Positions 1 through 7,030 of a stretch of DNA of 15,239 nt are shown here, piece by piece. Within the stretch, counting starts at the first letter, position 1; each line of letters opens with the position of its first letter. The position numbers were made by a program, and so were the translations under genes. The DNA is taken from positions 1-15,239 of the forward strand of contig DATJRJ010000008.1 of assembly GCA_035504735.1 (NCBI GenBank), written 5' to 3'. The notes beneath the pieces were generated by a model. That model did no database searches and was not told where the DNA came from. It saw only the letters and a program-made list of their open reading frames with translations. This DNA comes from JAJPIG01 sp035504735. GTDB taxonomy: Bacteria > Desulfobacterota > Binatia > Binatales > Binataceae.

Positions 1-55
1 GCTGCTCGAACCAGGCGCGTATGGCAGGATGAAAGGCATCGAGCACCGAAGCCAT
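1..55 (-). CDS. Probable Lhr-type ATP-dependent helicase, N-terminal fragment
   Basis: Only the first 18 codons are in the window. Read leftward from the ATG at 55-53 they give MASVLDAFHPAIRAWFEQ. The pattern LDxFHPAxRxWFE is the characteristic opening of Lhr-family superfamily 2 helicases, large DEAD/DEAH-type proteins acting on nucleic acids in DNA repair. The start is supported by a TGCTATAAT element just upstream. No Shine-Dalgarno lies at a normal distance: the GGAGGG present is about 15 nt away and upstream of the -10 box. This fits leaderless translation. The helicase motifs are outside the window, so the assignment rests on the N-terminal signature alone. Confidence 0.55.
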   Translation of the reverse strand, partial: MASVLDAFHPAIRAWFEQ

Positions 56-61
56 CGACGG

Positions 62-70
62 ATTATAGCA
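62..70 (-). promoter_or_regulatory. Extended -10 promoter (TGCTATAAT) for the helicase fragment
   Basis: The minus strand reads TGCTATAATCCGTCG followed by ATG. TATAAT is a perfect -10 hexamer and TGC in front of it makes the extended -10 form (TGn). The start codon begins 7 nt after the hexamer, where transcription would be expected to start. No convincing -35 hexamer is visible at 16-18 bp, which extended -10 promoters can tolerate. Confidence 0.5.
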
Positions 71-80
71 CCCTCCGTTT

Positions 81-280
81 GTGATCCCCGAGCGCGATCC
101 GAGCATCGCGAGGACGCAGCGACCTACGCGAAGCCCCCCGCATTGTCATTCCGAGCGGAGCCGAAGCGAAGGCGACGGCGAAGTCGAGGAATCTACACGG
201 AGCGATGGATCCTTTGTCCGCAAATCGCTTCGCGTAGATCTCTCCGCTGTGCCGCGCTCCTCGCGCGGCTCCGGTCAGAT
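81..280. repeat. Intergenic palindromic repeat island 1
   Basis: This is most of the gene-free stretch 56-345. It contains GAGCATCGCGAGG (101-113) and CCGAGCGGAGCC (151-162), both found again in the island at 7589-7950. An imperfect inverted repeat follows, 191-205 against 225-239 (13 of 15 positions pair). A perfect 7-bp hairpin lies at 251-269 (GCCGCGC, loop TCCTC, GCGCGGC). The pattern 'CATTCCGAGCGgAGC...CGAGGAATCT...AGAT' resembles the dispersed GTCATTCCGAGCG-type intergenic repeats of several GC-rich bacteria. Short open frames crossing it look like chance. Nothing else was recognised between 281 and 345. Confidence 0.6.
251..269. repeat. Perfect 7-bp hairpin with TCCTC loop
   Basis: GCCGCGC at 251-257 pairs exactly with GCGCGGC at 263-269 around TCCTC. 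It is part of repeat island 1. A similar hairpin with a TCCT loop occurs at 7737-7754 in island 2. There is no U-tract on either side, so it is not a canonical intrinsic terminator. Confidence 0.6.
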
Positions 281-345
281 GACGGAAGTGGGGCCATATG
301 GCGAAGCCGATAACTCGCGACCTTGCGGCGGCCTTCAACCCGCGA

Positions 346-2865
346 TTAGCGATTCCAGAGAATCTGAGGCGCTTCGAGCGGCACGCTGGCGTGCGGATGC
401 GCAGGTATGATACGCGCCGTGTAGTCCGTCGCCGGACGGCTGTCGGGAACCATCGCGGTGTAAGTGTATTGTCCGCGCTCGTCGGGCCCGCCCACCGGCG
501 TCATCGCGAACAGCTCGCCCTGGCCGCCGTTGAGCGGTTCGGCATAGAGCTCGACGCGGATCGAGCCGGGATCGATCGGGCCGAGCGTGATCTCGATCCT
601 GACATGATGGTGGCCGTCGCGATGTTCGGCCGTCACCGGGCCGAAAGCCAATTGCCGCCAGTGCTCATTGAGCGATCGCGCCCAGCGCGCGAGGTCGATC
701 GCGAGGGCGCTCTGGTCGGCTGCACGCCGATCGTTTTCGACCGCGCTCGGCAGGTAAAAAAACCGGGTGTAGTCGCGCATCATCCGGTTGCTCGAGAAAC
801 GCGGCGCCAGCACCGTCATGCTGCGGCGCATGCGCGCGATCCATCGGGTCGGGATACCGTGCTGATCGCGATCATAAAAGGTCGGTATCACCTCCTGCTC
901 GAGCGTCGCGTAGAGGTCCTCGGCCTCGGTCCTGTCCCACTCGAGGTCGTGATCGTGCTCGCGCCCGTCGCCGAGCTTCCATCCGAGATCGGGCGCCCAT
1001 GCTTCAGCCCACCATCCGTCGAGCTCCGACAGGTTCAAGGCCCCGTTGACCAGCACCTTCATGCCGCTGGTGCCGCAGGCTTCCCACGGGCGCAGCGGCG
1101 TATTGAGCCACAGGTCGACGCCCTGCACCAGGTCGGCCGCAATCGCCATATCGTAGTCCTCGATGAATACGGCGCGGTTGCGGGCGTCGGGGCGGCGGGT
1201 GAAAGCGATCCATTCATGGATTATCTGTTTGCCGACCAGGTCCCGCGGATGAGCCTTGCCGGCCACCACCAGCTGCACGGGACGATCGTGATCGTTCAGG
1301 ATGCGGGCCAGCCGTTCGGGCTGGTGAAGCAGGAGGTTGGGCCGTTTATAGCTGGTGAAGCGGCGTGCAAACCCGATCGTCAGGACCCCGGGATCAAGCG
1401 CTTGCGAGGAGGCCGCGACGTCCGCGTGATCGGCGCCGGCGCCCGCCGCCTGGCGCTCGAGCCGCAGCCGCATATTGCGGACCAGTTCGCCGCGCTCCCG
1501 GTTGCGGAACGTCCATAGCGCCGCATCGTCGATCGAGGTGAAATTCTGCTCGATATTGTCGAGTTCGCGAGTCCAGCGCTCCTTGCCGCAAGCTTCGGTC
1601 CAGATGGCATCGGCGCCGGCCGAGTCCCAGGTCGGCATATGGACTCCGTTGGTGACGTGGCCGACCGGCACCTCTTGCTCAGGCCAGCGCGGGAACAGCG
1701 GCGCAAAGATTCGCCGGCTGACTTCGCCGTGCAGCCGGCTTACGCCGTTGACGTGACCGGCGCCGCGCACCGCGAGATAGGTCATGTTGAAGGGCTCGTG
1801 ATCGTCGGCCGGATTCGCGCGTCCCAACGCGAGCAGCGCTTGAGGAGTAACGCCGAGGCGCGCCGCATAAGGTTCGACATAAGTTTCCGCCAGCTCGGGC
1901 GGGTAGCGATCGAAGCCCGCCGCGACCGGCGTGTGGGTCGTGAAGATGTTGCCGGCCCGGGTCGCACGCAAGGCCACCACAAAGGGTTGTCCGGTGCGGA
2001 GCATGAAGCTGCGCGCGCGTTCCAAAACCGCCAGCGCGGCGTGGCCCTCGTTGAGATGGCAGACCTGGCAGTCGGGCTGCAGGCGCTGGACCAGCCGCCA
2101 GCCACCCAGCCCGAGGACGATCTCCTGCTGCAGGCGCATCTCGGGTCCGCCGCCGTACAGTTCGCCCGTGATGCCGCGGTCGGCGGGCGTATTGAGCGGA
2201 TCGTTGCTGTCGAGCAGGTAGAGCACGACACGTCCGACCGCGACCTGCCAGACGCGCAGGCGCAGCGGCCGGCCGGGCATCCGGATTTCGATTCGTAGCC
2301 ATCCGCCGTGGCCGTCGGGCACCGGTGTCACCGGGAGCATCGCGGGCTCGTTATAGGGATAGAGCTCGCGCTGGCTGCCCTCGCCGTCGAGCATCTGGCG
2401 AAAATAACCCTGCTGATAGAGCAGGCCGATGCCGATCAGCGGTACGCCCAGATCGCTGGCGGTTTTCAGATGGTCGCCGGCCAGAATCCCGAGTCCGCCC
2501 GAGTAGATCGGCAGCGCCTCGCTCAGTCCGAACTCCATGCTGAAGTAGGCAACGGGGCTCATCCGATCCATGCCGTGATGCTCGGCGAACCAAGTCGGAC
2601 GGCGCAGATATTCGGCGCGCGCGGCGATTTGGCGCTGGACCTCGGCGACGAAAGCCGCGTTGTCGGCGAGCTCGGAGATCCGGGCCTCGGTCAGACTTTG
2701 AAATATCAACCAGGGATTGGAGGTTGCATGCCAGAGCTTGCGGTCGGCGAACTCCCACAGCGAATCGGCGCCATGATTCCAGCTCCAGCGCAGATCGATC
2801 GCGAGTTCATAGAGTCCTACCAATTGCGCCGGCAGGCCGCGCGGCATGTATCCGGCCCAATTCAT
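346..2865 (-). CDS. glgP: Alpha-glucan phosphorylase, short form (GT35)
   Basis: An 839-residue cytoplasmic enzyme that releases glucose 1-phosphate from the non-reducing ends of alpha-1,4-glucans such as glycogen or maltodextrin, using phosphate and pyridoxal phosphate. Residues 1-90 match the N-terminal DUF3417-type region of the short-form family (DLRWSWNHGADSLWEFAD). Typical core motifs follow: SMEFGLSEALPIYSGGLGILAGDH (from about 109), CHLNEGHAAL (269-278), FTTHTPVAAGFDR (308-320), VTNGVHMPTW (404-413), FARRFTSYKRPNL (499-511). EACGTSGMK (595-603) carries the PLP-binding Lys603. The C-terminal part (about 690-839) is the beta-rich tail typical of this subfamily. The length is normal. The ATG at 2865 gives the expected N-terminus, though the ribosome-binding site is weak (GCAGG). 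It lies 64 bp downstream of the Hsp20 gene on the same strand, so co-transcription is possible. No other glycogen genes are in the window. Confidence 0.95.
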   Translation of the reverse strand: MNWAGYMPRGLPAQLVGLYELAIDLRWSWNHGADSLWEFADRKLWHATSNPWLIFQSLTEARISELADNAAFVAEVQRQIAARAEYLRRPTWFAEHHGMDRMSPVAYFSMEFGLSEALPIYSGGLGILAGDHLKTASDLGVPLIGIGLLYQQGYFRQMLDGEGSQRELYPYNEPAMLPVTPVPDGHGGWLRIEIRMPGRPLRLRVWQVAVGRVVLYLLDSNDPLNTPADRGITGELYGGGPEMRLQQEIVLGLGGWRLVQRLQPDCQVCHLNEGHAALAVLERARSFMLRTGQPFVVALRATRAGNIFTTHTPVAAGFDRYPPELAETYVEPYAARLGVTPQALLALGRANPADDHEPFNMTYLAVRGAGHVNGVSRLHGEVSRRIFAPLFPRWPEQEVPVGHVTNGVHMPTWDSAGADAIWTEACGKERWTRELDNIEQNFTSIDDAALWTFRNRERGELVRNMRLRLERQAAGAGADHADVAASSQALDPGVLTIGFARRFTSYKRPNLLLHQPERLARILNDHDRPVQLVVAGKAHPRDLVGKQIIHEWIAFTRRPDARNRAVFIEDYDMAIAADLVQGVDLWLNTPLRPWEACGTSGMKVLVNGALNLSELDGWWAEAWAPDLGWKLGDGREHDHDLEWDRTEAEDLYATLEQEVIPTFYDRDQHGIPTRWIARMRRSMTVLAPRFSSNRMMRDYTRFFYLPSAVENDRRAADQSALAIDLARWARSLNEHWRQLAFGPVTAEHRDGHHHVRIEITLGPIDPGSIRVELYAEPLNGGQGELFAMTPVGGPDERGQYTYTAMVPDSRPATDYTARIIPAHPHASVPLEAPQILWNR

Positions 2866-2929
2866 AGTCGAGTGCCTGCGTCCGATTCCATCGCCTGTGC
2901 ATTCCTCGCAGTATTAATCAGTCAGCGTT

Positions 2930-3421
2930 TCACGGGCGGGATTTCGGTTTGACAGGTGCCACCGGCGTGCGCTTGCGTTCGATCTCGATCGGGACTTTGC
3001 GTGGCGTCATTTCCTTCGATATCGGAATAGTAAGCTCCAGCACGCCGTTACGATAGGCCGCCCCGACGTGCTCGGTCTCGACCCCGCGGGGCAGGGTGAG
3101 GGAGCGCTCGAAGCTGCCGTAACTGACTTCACGCTGGATGAAATCGCGATGCCTTTGCTCCCGACGATCCTCCCGTCTGCCTCTGACCGTGAGCTGATTG
3201 CCCGCGACCGTAACCTCGACCTTGGCGGGATCGATTCCCGGCAGATCGACGCGAACTACCAGTTTCTCGTCCTCGATAAAGGATTCAAGCGCGGGACCTC
3301 GCACCGTGGCGGCCGGAGTATCCACCGGAAAACCTATCAAGCGATCGAATAACTCGTCAAAACTCTCGCTGAAATGCTCCAGTCCGCGAAATCCCTGCCA
3401 GAATTCGGGTGTTTTCGCCAT
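2930..3421 (-). CDS. Small heat shock protein, Hsp20/alpha-crystallin family
   Basis: A 163-residue ATP-independent holdase chaperone that forms cytoplasmic oligomers and binds unfolding proteins. The N-terminal arm (about 1-45) is aromatic-rich (FWQGFRGLEHFSESFDELFDRL). The alpha-crystallin domain spans about 46-140, with the family signatures VVRVDLPGIDPAKVEVTV, LTVRGRRE and the G-V-L-E-L-T-I-P strand (NGVLELTIP). A short tail contains VPIEIE, which can supply the I-x-I motif that docks on neighbouring subunits. The ATG at 3421 is chosen over an in-frame start at 3562 because GGAGGGAG lies directly upstream and the longer version adds 47 residues unlike any Hsp20. No CIRCE element or clear sigma-32 promoter is visible upstream. 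The glucan phosphorylase gene follows 64 bp downstream. Confidence 0.92.
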   Translation of the reverse strand: MAKTPEFWQGFRGLEHFSESFDELFDRLIGFPVDTPAATVRGPALESFIEDEKLVVRVDLPGIDPAKVEVTVAGNQLTVRGRREDRREQRHRDFIQREVSYGSFERSLTLPRGVETEHVGAAYRNGVLELTIPISKEMTPRKVPIEIERKRTPVAPVKPKSRP

Positions 3422-3423
3422 CG

Positions 3424-3431
3424 CTCCCTCC
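3424..3431 (-). promoter_or_regulatory. Ribosome binding site fixing the Hsp20 start
   Basis: The minus strand reads GGAGGGAG, then CG, then ATG at 3421. This strong Shine-Dalgarno selects the inner ATG over the in-frame start 141 bp upstream. Confidence 0.7.
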
Positions 3432-3610
3432 TTCGAACGCCGACTGGGCGGACGTTGCCGCACGGCCGGCAGGCTGTGACCGGTGTGAGTCTGAGCCGCC
3501 CAAAAGGGGCCCATTCGATTCACAATCCCCAGATGATATAGGTCTAGCGTACGGTTACCCAAGCGTCCGGATTACGCTTCAGACCAATCGTCCCGGGGGG
3601 GATAGCATCG

Positions 3611-4963
3611 ATGGCTTCCAAAGCCGGCCAAGCAGGGGGATCCGGATGGTATAGCCAGCCATTTCGACTGGTCTTGGTCTACGTCATCGTGGGTGGACTA
3701 TGGGCCGTGGTCTCCGACGTCCTGCTGCTCAATTTCTCTTTCTTCCCCATCGCCATCGACCGCCTGATCTTCGTCATGATCACAGCCTTCCTGTTCTATA
3801 TCGTGCTCCGCGAGAACCGGGTCGTTATCGAGCAATCGCGAGCCGCGGAACGGGAAAGCGCCGCGCGCATGCGCGCCTACTTCGCCTCGGCCGCCGAGGG
3901 GCTGATCGTGGTCGATGCCCGCGGACGGATCGTTGATGCGAACGCGAAGGCCGAAGAGATGTTCGGTTATGGCGAGCTGGAGCTGATCGGCAACTCGATC
4001 GAGATGCTGGTGCCGGAGCGGTTACGTGAGAAGCATCGCGGCGAACGCCGCGAGTACCTGACCGAGCCGCATTCGCGGCCGATGGGTTTCGGCCGCGACC
4101 CGATGGGGCGGCGCAAGGACGGCAGCGAGTTCCCGATCGAGGTCAGCCTCAGTCATCTGGGCACCAAGCAGGGCGCGCTGGTGACCGGCTTTATTACTGA
4201 CATCACGGAACGGCGCAATCTCGAATTCCAATCGCGACGCAGCGAAGCGATGGCGGCAATCGGCACGGTCGCAGCCGGAGTCGCGCACGAGCTCAACAAT
4301 CCGCTGGCGATCATCTCGGCGCGTGCCGAGCTGGTGATGTCCGAAGCCCTGCAGCACGGGCTGCCGGAGCAATTGCAGCGCGATCTCGAGGTCATTCAAC
4401 GCAACTCGCAGCGCGCCAGCCGGGTTGCCACCGAATTACTGACGGTTGCCCGCCAGCCGCAGAAAGAGCATAAGCCCCTGAGCCTCAACGAGCTGGTCGC
4501 CGAGATAGTGCTCTCATTTCGCGAACAATCGACGCGCGAAGGAATCAAACTCGAGACCCAACTTGAGGATTCGTTGCCGGAGATCATGGGCGATCCTACG
4601 GCGCTCTCGCAGGTGATGGTCAATCTGCTCAGCAACGCGCACGACGCGATGCCGTACGGCGGAACGATCCGGATCACCACGCAATCGCCGCCCGATCAAC
4701 CCGGCGAAGTACGGCTGATGGTCGCCGATACCGGCATCGGTATACCCGACGACTCCATCTCCAGAATCTTCGATCTGTTCTACACCACCAAGACCACCGG
4801 AACCGGCCTGGGCCTCTGGATTACCAAGCGCGCGGTGCGTGAGCATGGCGGCCGAATCGAGGTCGCATCGAACAGCGGAGAAGGAACGACATTCACGGTT
4901 ACACTGCCCGTGGCGGCGAGCGGCATTCTGGCTGAGCCGGCGATTGAAAAGGAGATTCGGTGA
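3611..4963 (+). CDS. Membrane PAS-domain sensor histidine kinase
   Basis: A 450-residue two-component sensor kinase. Two hydrophobic segments near the N-terminus (about 19-41 and 51-67) anchor it in the inner membrane with a very short loop between them, so there is no sizeable periplasmic sensor. A coiled linker leads to a PAS domain (about 85-200; SAAEGLIVVDARGRIVDANAKAEEMFGY, ending GFITDITER), the likely sensing module. HisKA follows with phospho-acceptor His226 in VAHELNNPL. The ATPase domain has the N box (NLLSNAHDAM, 338-347), the G1 box DTGIGIPDD (373-381), the F box (IFDLFYTTK) and the G2 box GTGLGL (397-402). All catalytic boxes are intact. The HELNNPL signature and box layout resemble NtrB-like kinases that pair with NtrC-type regulators, consistent with the activator at 5613-6992. 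The start is preceded by a G-rich stretch (GGGGGGGAT) that can act as the ribosome-binding site. The signal sensed is unknown. Confidence 0.93.
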   Translation: MASKAGQAGGSGWYSQPFRLVLVYVIVGGLWAVVSDVLLLNFSFFPIAIDRLIFVMITAFLFYIVLRENRVVIEQSRAAERESAARMRAYFASAAEGLIVVDARGRIVDANAKAEEMFGYGELELIGNSIEMLVPERLREKHRGERREYLTEPHSRPMGFGRDPMGRRKDGSEFPIEVSLSHLGTKQGALVTGFITDITERRNLEFQSRRSEAMAAIGTVAAGVAHELNNPLAIISARAELVMSEALQHGLPEQLQRDLEVIQRNSQRASRVATELLTVARQPQKEHKPLSLNELVAEIVLSFREQSTREGIKLETQLEDSLPEIMGDPTALSQVMVNLLSNAHDAMPYGGTIRITTQSPPDQPGEVRLMVADTGIGIPDDSISRIFDLFYTTKTTGTGLGLWITKRAVREHGGRIEVASNSGEGTTFTVTLPVAASGILAEPAIEKEIR

Positions 4964-4997
4964 GACTCCACGGTCATCCGTGAGTGATTGTGGAAAT

Positions 4998-5014
4998 GCG
5001 GCATATTTGTTGCT
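4998..5014 (+). promoter_or_regulatory. Sigma-54 (-24/-12) promoter of the small response regulator
   Basis: GCGGCATATTTGTTGCT matches the sigma-54 consensus (TGGCAC-N5-TTGCW). The -24 element is GGCA at 5000-5003 and the -12 element is TTGC at 5010-5013, with exactly 10 bp between the invariant GG and GC. The only clear deviation in the -24 element is C for T before GG, plus T at the last base of GGCAC. Transcription would start near 5025, 14 nt before the ATG at 5039. A dyad CACGG-TCAT-CCGTG (4969-4982) lies just upstream. A sigma-54 activator gene is 0.6 kb away. Not verified with a weight matrix. Confidence 0.6.
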
Positions 5015-5038
5015 TATTGGACGCTAGGTACGAATGCG

Positions 5039-5410
5039 ATGGCGGCTAGAATCCTGGTAGTTGACGACGAGCTCGACCTGGTCGATACCTGCGCCCGTCT
5101 CATCGAGGGATTGGGTTACGTGTGCCTGAAGGCGTTCGACGGTCCCGAGGCGATTCTGATGCTCCGCACCGAGCATCCCGACCTGATCGTGACGGATTTC
5201 AACCTCCCGCACGGCGACGGGCTCGAAATCCTGCGCTGCGCCCACGAAAATAGCCCTGAAATCCCGGTTATCATGATGACCGGTTATCATACGGCTGATA
5301 TGGCGCAGGCAGCCAGCGACGCCGGCGCGAAAGCCTATCTGCGCAAGCCTTTTCTCACCAACGAGCTCACCGAGGCAGTTCGCAGCGCACTGGAACTCTC
5401 ACGACGGTAG
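5039..5410 (+). CDS. Single-domain response regulator (CheY/Spo0F-like receiver)
   Basis: A 123-residue stand-alone receiver with no output domain. The phosphorylation site is Asp53 (VTDFNLP), with acidic residues Asp9, Asp10 and Glu11 for magnesium, Thr81 (MMTGY) and Lys103 (RKPF), so all catalytic residues are present. It probably relays or buffers phosphate from the kinase immediately upstream, or acts by protein contact. The ATG at 5039 is chosen because the receiver fold starts directly with AARILVVDDE. An in-frame ATG at 4988 would add 17 unlikely residues and begins upstream of the sigma-54 promoter. AGGT at 5026-5029 is a modest ribosome-binding site. The domain shares EHPDL--TD, GLEIL-CA and PVIM-T with the receiver of the activator at 5613-6992, suggesting common descent. 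The gap to the kinase stop is 75 bp. Confidence 0.9.
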   Translation: MAARILVVDDELDLVDTCARLIEGLGYVCLKAFDGPEAILMLRTEHPDLIVTDFNLPHGDGLEILRCAHENSPEIPVIMMTGYHTADMAQAASDAGAKAYLRKPFLTNELTEAVRSALELSRR

Positions 5411-5478
5411 GAATCGCATTCGGGCGCCGGTGTGGCGGGATAATACGGAAGGTGTAACCCGCTTGACCCAGTGAGCTC

Positions 5479-5534
5479 CGATGTACAGCGGCGTAGTACG
5501 TCAATCACTACTTAAACCACCTATACATCGTTTT
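5479..5534. terminator. Possible hairpin/terminator between convergent genes
   Basis: The gap 5411-5612 separates two convergent genes and is AT-rich in its centre. CGATGTA (5479-5485) pairs with TACATCG (5524-5530). An inner stem GTAGT (5493-5497) pairs with ACTAC (5507-5511). TTTT follows at 5531-5534, and a weak AGATA/TATCT dyad comes after it. This could terminate rightward transcription from the response regulator. The stems are short and interrupted, so support is weak. No gene was seen in the gap. Confidence 0.3.
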
Positions 5535-5612
5535 GATAGATATTTTTTATCTAGAGAGGTCCCATCTGTCCCGGCGCGAACTCGAATCGATCGCTAAATC
5601 CGCTATCCCACG

Positions 5613-6992
5613 CTAACGCAGGCTATACTTGTGGAGTAGCCGATGGAGCGTCTTGCGATCGATTCCGGCCTTGCGCGCCGCCTGTGAGACGTTCCCACCC
5701 TCGCGTTTGAGGACCTCGGCCACGTAGGCCGACTCGAGCTGGTTGACCCATCGTTCCTTGGCTTCCTTCAGTGTAAGGCGCGCGCCGAGGTCGGAGGGCA
5801 CTGCGATCTCGCTGACCGGCATCGGCGCGCGCAGATGCTCGGGAAGGTCCGCGAGCGTGACCCGCTCGCCGTCGGCTAACGCGCAGGCCCGCTCGATCAC
5901 GTTTTGCAGCTCGCGCACATTCCCCGGCCATCCGTAGGCTTCGAGCGCTGCCAGCACCTCGGGCTCGAAACCGATGATCCGGTTGCTCGATTTCTCCGTG
6001 AACTTCTTCAATGCGAAATGGGCCAGCAAGGTGATATCGCCCTTGCGTTCGCGCAACGGCGGCAGCGGGATGTCGACCACATTGATGCGGTAATAGAGGT
6101 CCTCGCGGAAGCGGCCCTCAGGCAGATGAGCCTTCAAATCGCGATTGGTCGCGGACACGACTCGGATATCAACCGGGATCTGCCGGGTGCCGCCGACCCG
6201 CCGAATCTCGCGCTCCTGCAGCGCCCGCAGCAGCTTCGATTGTAATCCCGCCGGCAGCTCGCCGATCTCGTCCAGAAACAGCGTGCCCTTTTCCGCCATC
6301 TCCATCAGCCCGAGCTTGGCATTCATCGCGCCCGTGAAGGCGCCGCGCTCATGGCCGAACAGTTCGGATTCGAGCAGATTCTCGGGCAGCGAGGCGCAAT
6401 CGACCGGCACGAAGGGCTGCGCGGCACGCTCGCTGTTGGCATGGATCGCGCGCGCGATCAGCTCCTTGCCGGTCCCGGATTCGCCCAGGATCAGGATGTT
6501 TGCGTCGGAGCGCGCCGCCTTGCGCACCAGCTCGAGCACCTGCTGAAGCGCCGTGCTGCGCCCGATAATATTCTCGAAGCCGAAAACACCCTTGAGCTGT
6601 TCGCGCAGGTTGGCGTTTTCGATCGCCAGGCGCCGCTGCTCCAGGCCGCGCTCGACGGTCAGCTTGAGCTGATCCATCGTGAACGGCTTGGCCAGGTAAT
6701 GGAACGCGCCTTCCTTCATGGCTTCGACCGCCGACTCGACAGTGGCGAAGGCGGTCAGCATGATCACCGGCCGCAGCGGGTCGATGGTCCGCGCGCATTT
6801 AAGGATTTCGAGTCCGCTCATCGCGGGCATCCGCAAATCGGTCAGCAATAAGTCGGGATGCTCGGTCTCGAGCAGTTTGAGACCGACCTGGGGGTCGGTC
6901 GTGGTGAGGCATTCGTAACCCGCGGCGCCGAGGATGCGCCGATAGTTTTCCAGCATATCGGGTTCGTCGTCCAGAATAAGAATCCGCTGCAC
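5613..6992 (-). CDS. Sigma-54-dependent response regulator, NtrC family
   Basis: A 459-residue transcription activator for sigma-54 RNA polymerase. The receiver (1-115) has Asp9/Asp10, phospho-acceptor Asp52 (LTDLRMP), Thr80 and Lys102. The AAA+ domain (about 140-375) has Walker A GESGTGKE (170-177), the sigma-54-contacting loop GAFTGA (217-222), Walker B TLFLDEIGEL (237-246) and the arginine-finger region RFREDLYYRINV (294-305). The C-terminal Fis-type helix-turn-helix is at about 420-459 (EGGNVSQAARKAGIDRKTLHRLL). All functional motifs are intact and the length is typical. The start is GTG at 6992, preceded by AGGA on the minus strand. It is convergent with the kinase and small regulator genes. 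With them it probably forms one signalling unit, and a sigma-54-type promoter within that locus is a candidate target. Confidence 0.95.
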   Translation of the reverse strand: MQRILILDDEPDMLENYRRILGAAGYECLTTTDPQVGLKLLETEHPDLLLTDLRMPAMSGLEILKCARTIDPLRPVIMLTAFATVESAVEAMKEGAFHYLAKPFTMDQLKLTVERGLEQRRLAIENANLREQLKGVFGFENIIGRSTALQQVLELVRKAARSDANILILGESGTGKELIARAIHANSERAAQPFVPVDCASLPENLLESELFGHERGAFTGAMNAKLGLMEMAEKGTLFLDEIGELPAGLQSKLLRALQEREIRRVGGTRQIPVDIRVVSATNRDLKAHLPEGRFREDLYYRINVVDIPLPPLRERKGDITLLAHFALKKFTEKSSNRIIGFEPEVLAALEAYGWPGNVRELQNVIERACALADGERVTLADLPEHLRAPMPVSEIAVPSDLGARLTLKEAKERWVNQLESAYVAEVLKREGGNVSQAARKAGIDRKTLHRLLHKYSLR

Positions 6993-7030
6993 GTCTTCCT
7001 GCTCATCCTCTAAGTTTTCTCGCCTAGAAT

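Noticed and set aside
63..410. Several short open frames on both strands in the leftmost intergenic region
   Set aside because: They cross the repeat island, overlap each other in different frames, and encode Arg/Ser-rich sequence typical of translated palindromic repeats.
298..1518. A 406-codon open frame on the plus strand opposite the glucan phosphorylase
   Set aside because: It lies fully antisense to a gene with strong family motifs. Its translation is Arg/Ala/Val-rich low-complexity without any motif, as expected for a shadow frame in GC-rich DNA.
3422..3562. Longer N-terminus for the Hsp20 protein
   Set aside because: The additional 47 residues are unlike Hsp20 N-termini, and a strong Shine-Dalgarno supports the ATG at 3421.
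3863..4210. FixL-type haem-binding PAS domain in the histidine kinase
   Set aside because: The region EKHRGERREYL...GRRKDGSEFP resembles FixL PAS sequence, but by eye the position of the FixL proximal histidine appears to be glycine. The similarity is general to this PAS subgroup, so no oxygen sensing is claimed.
5435..5462. GCGGG...CCCGC stem as terminator of the small response regulator
   Set aside because: The stem is 5 bp with an 18-nt loop and no U-tract, too weak to call.
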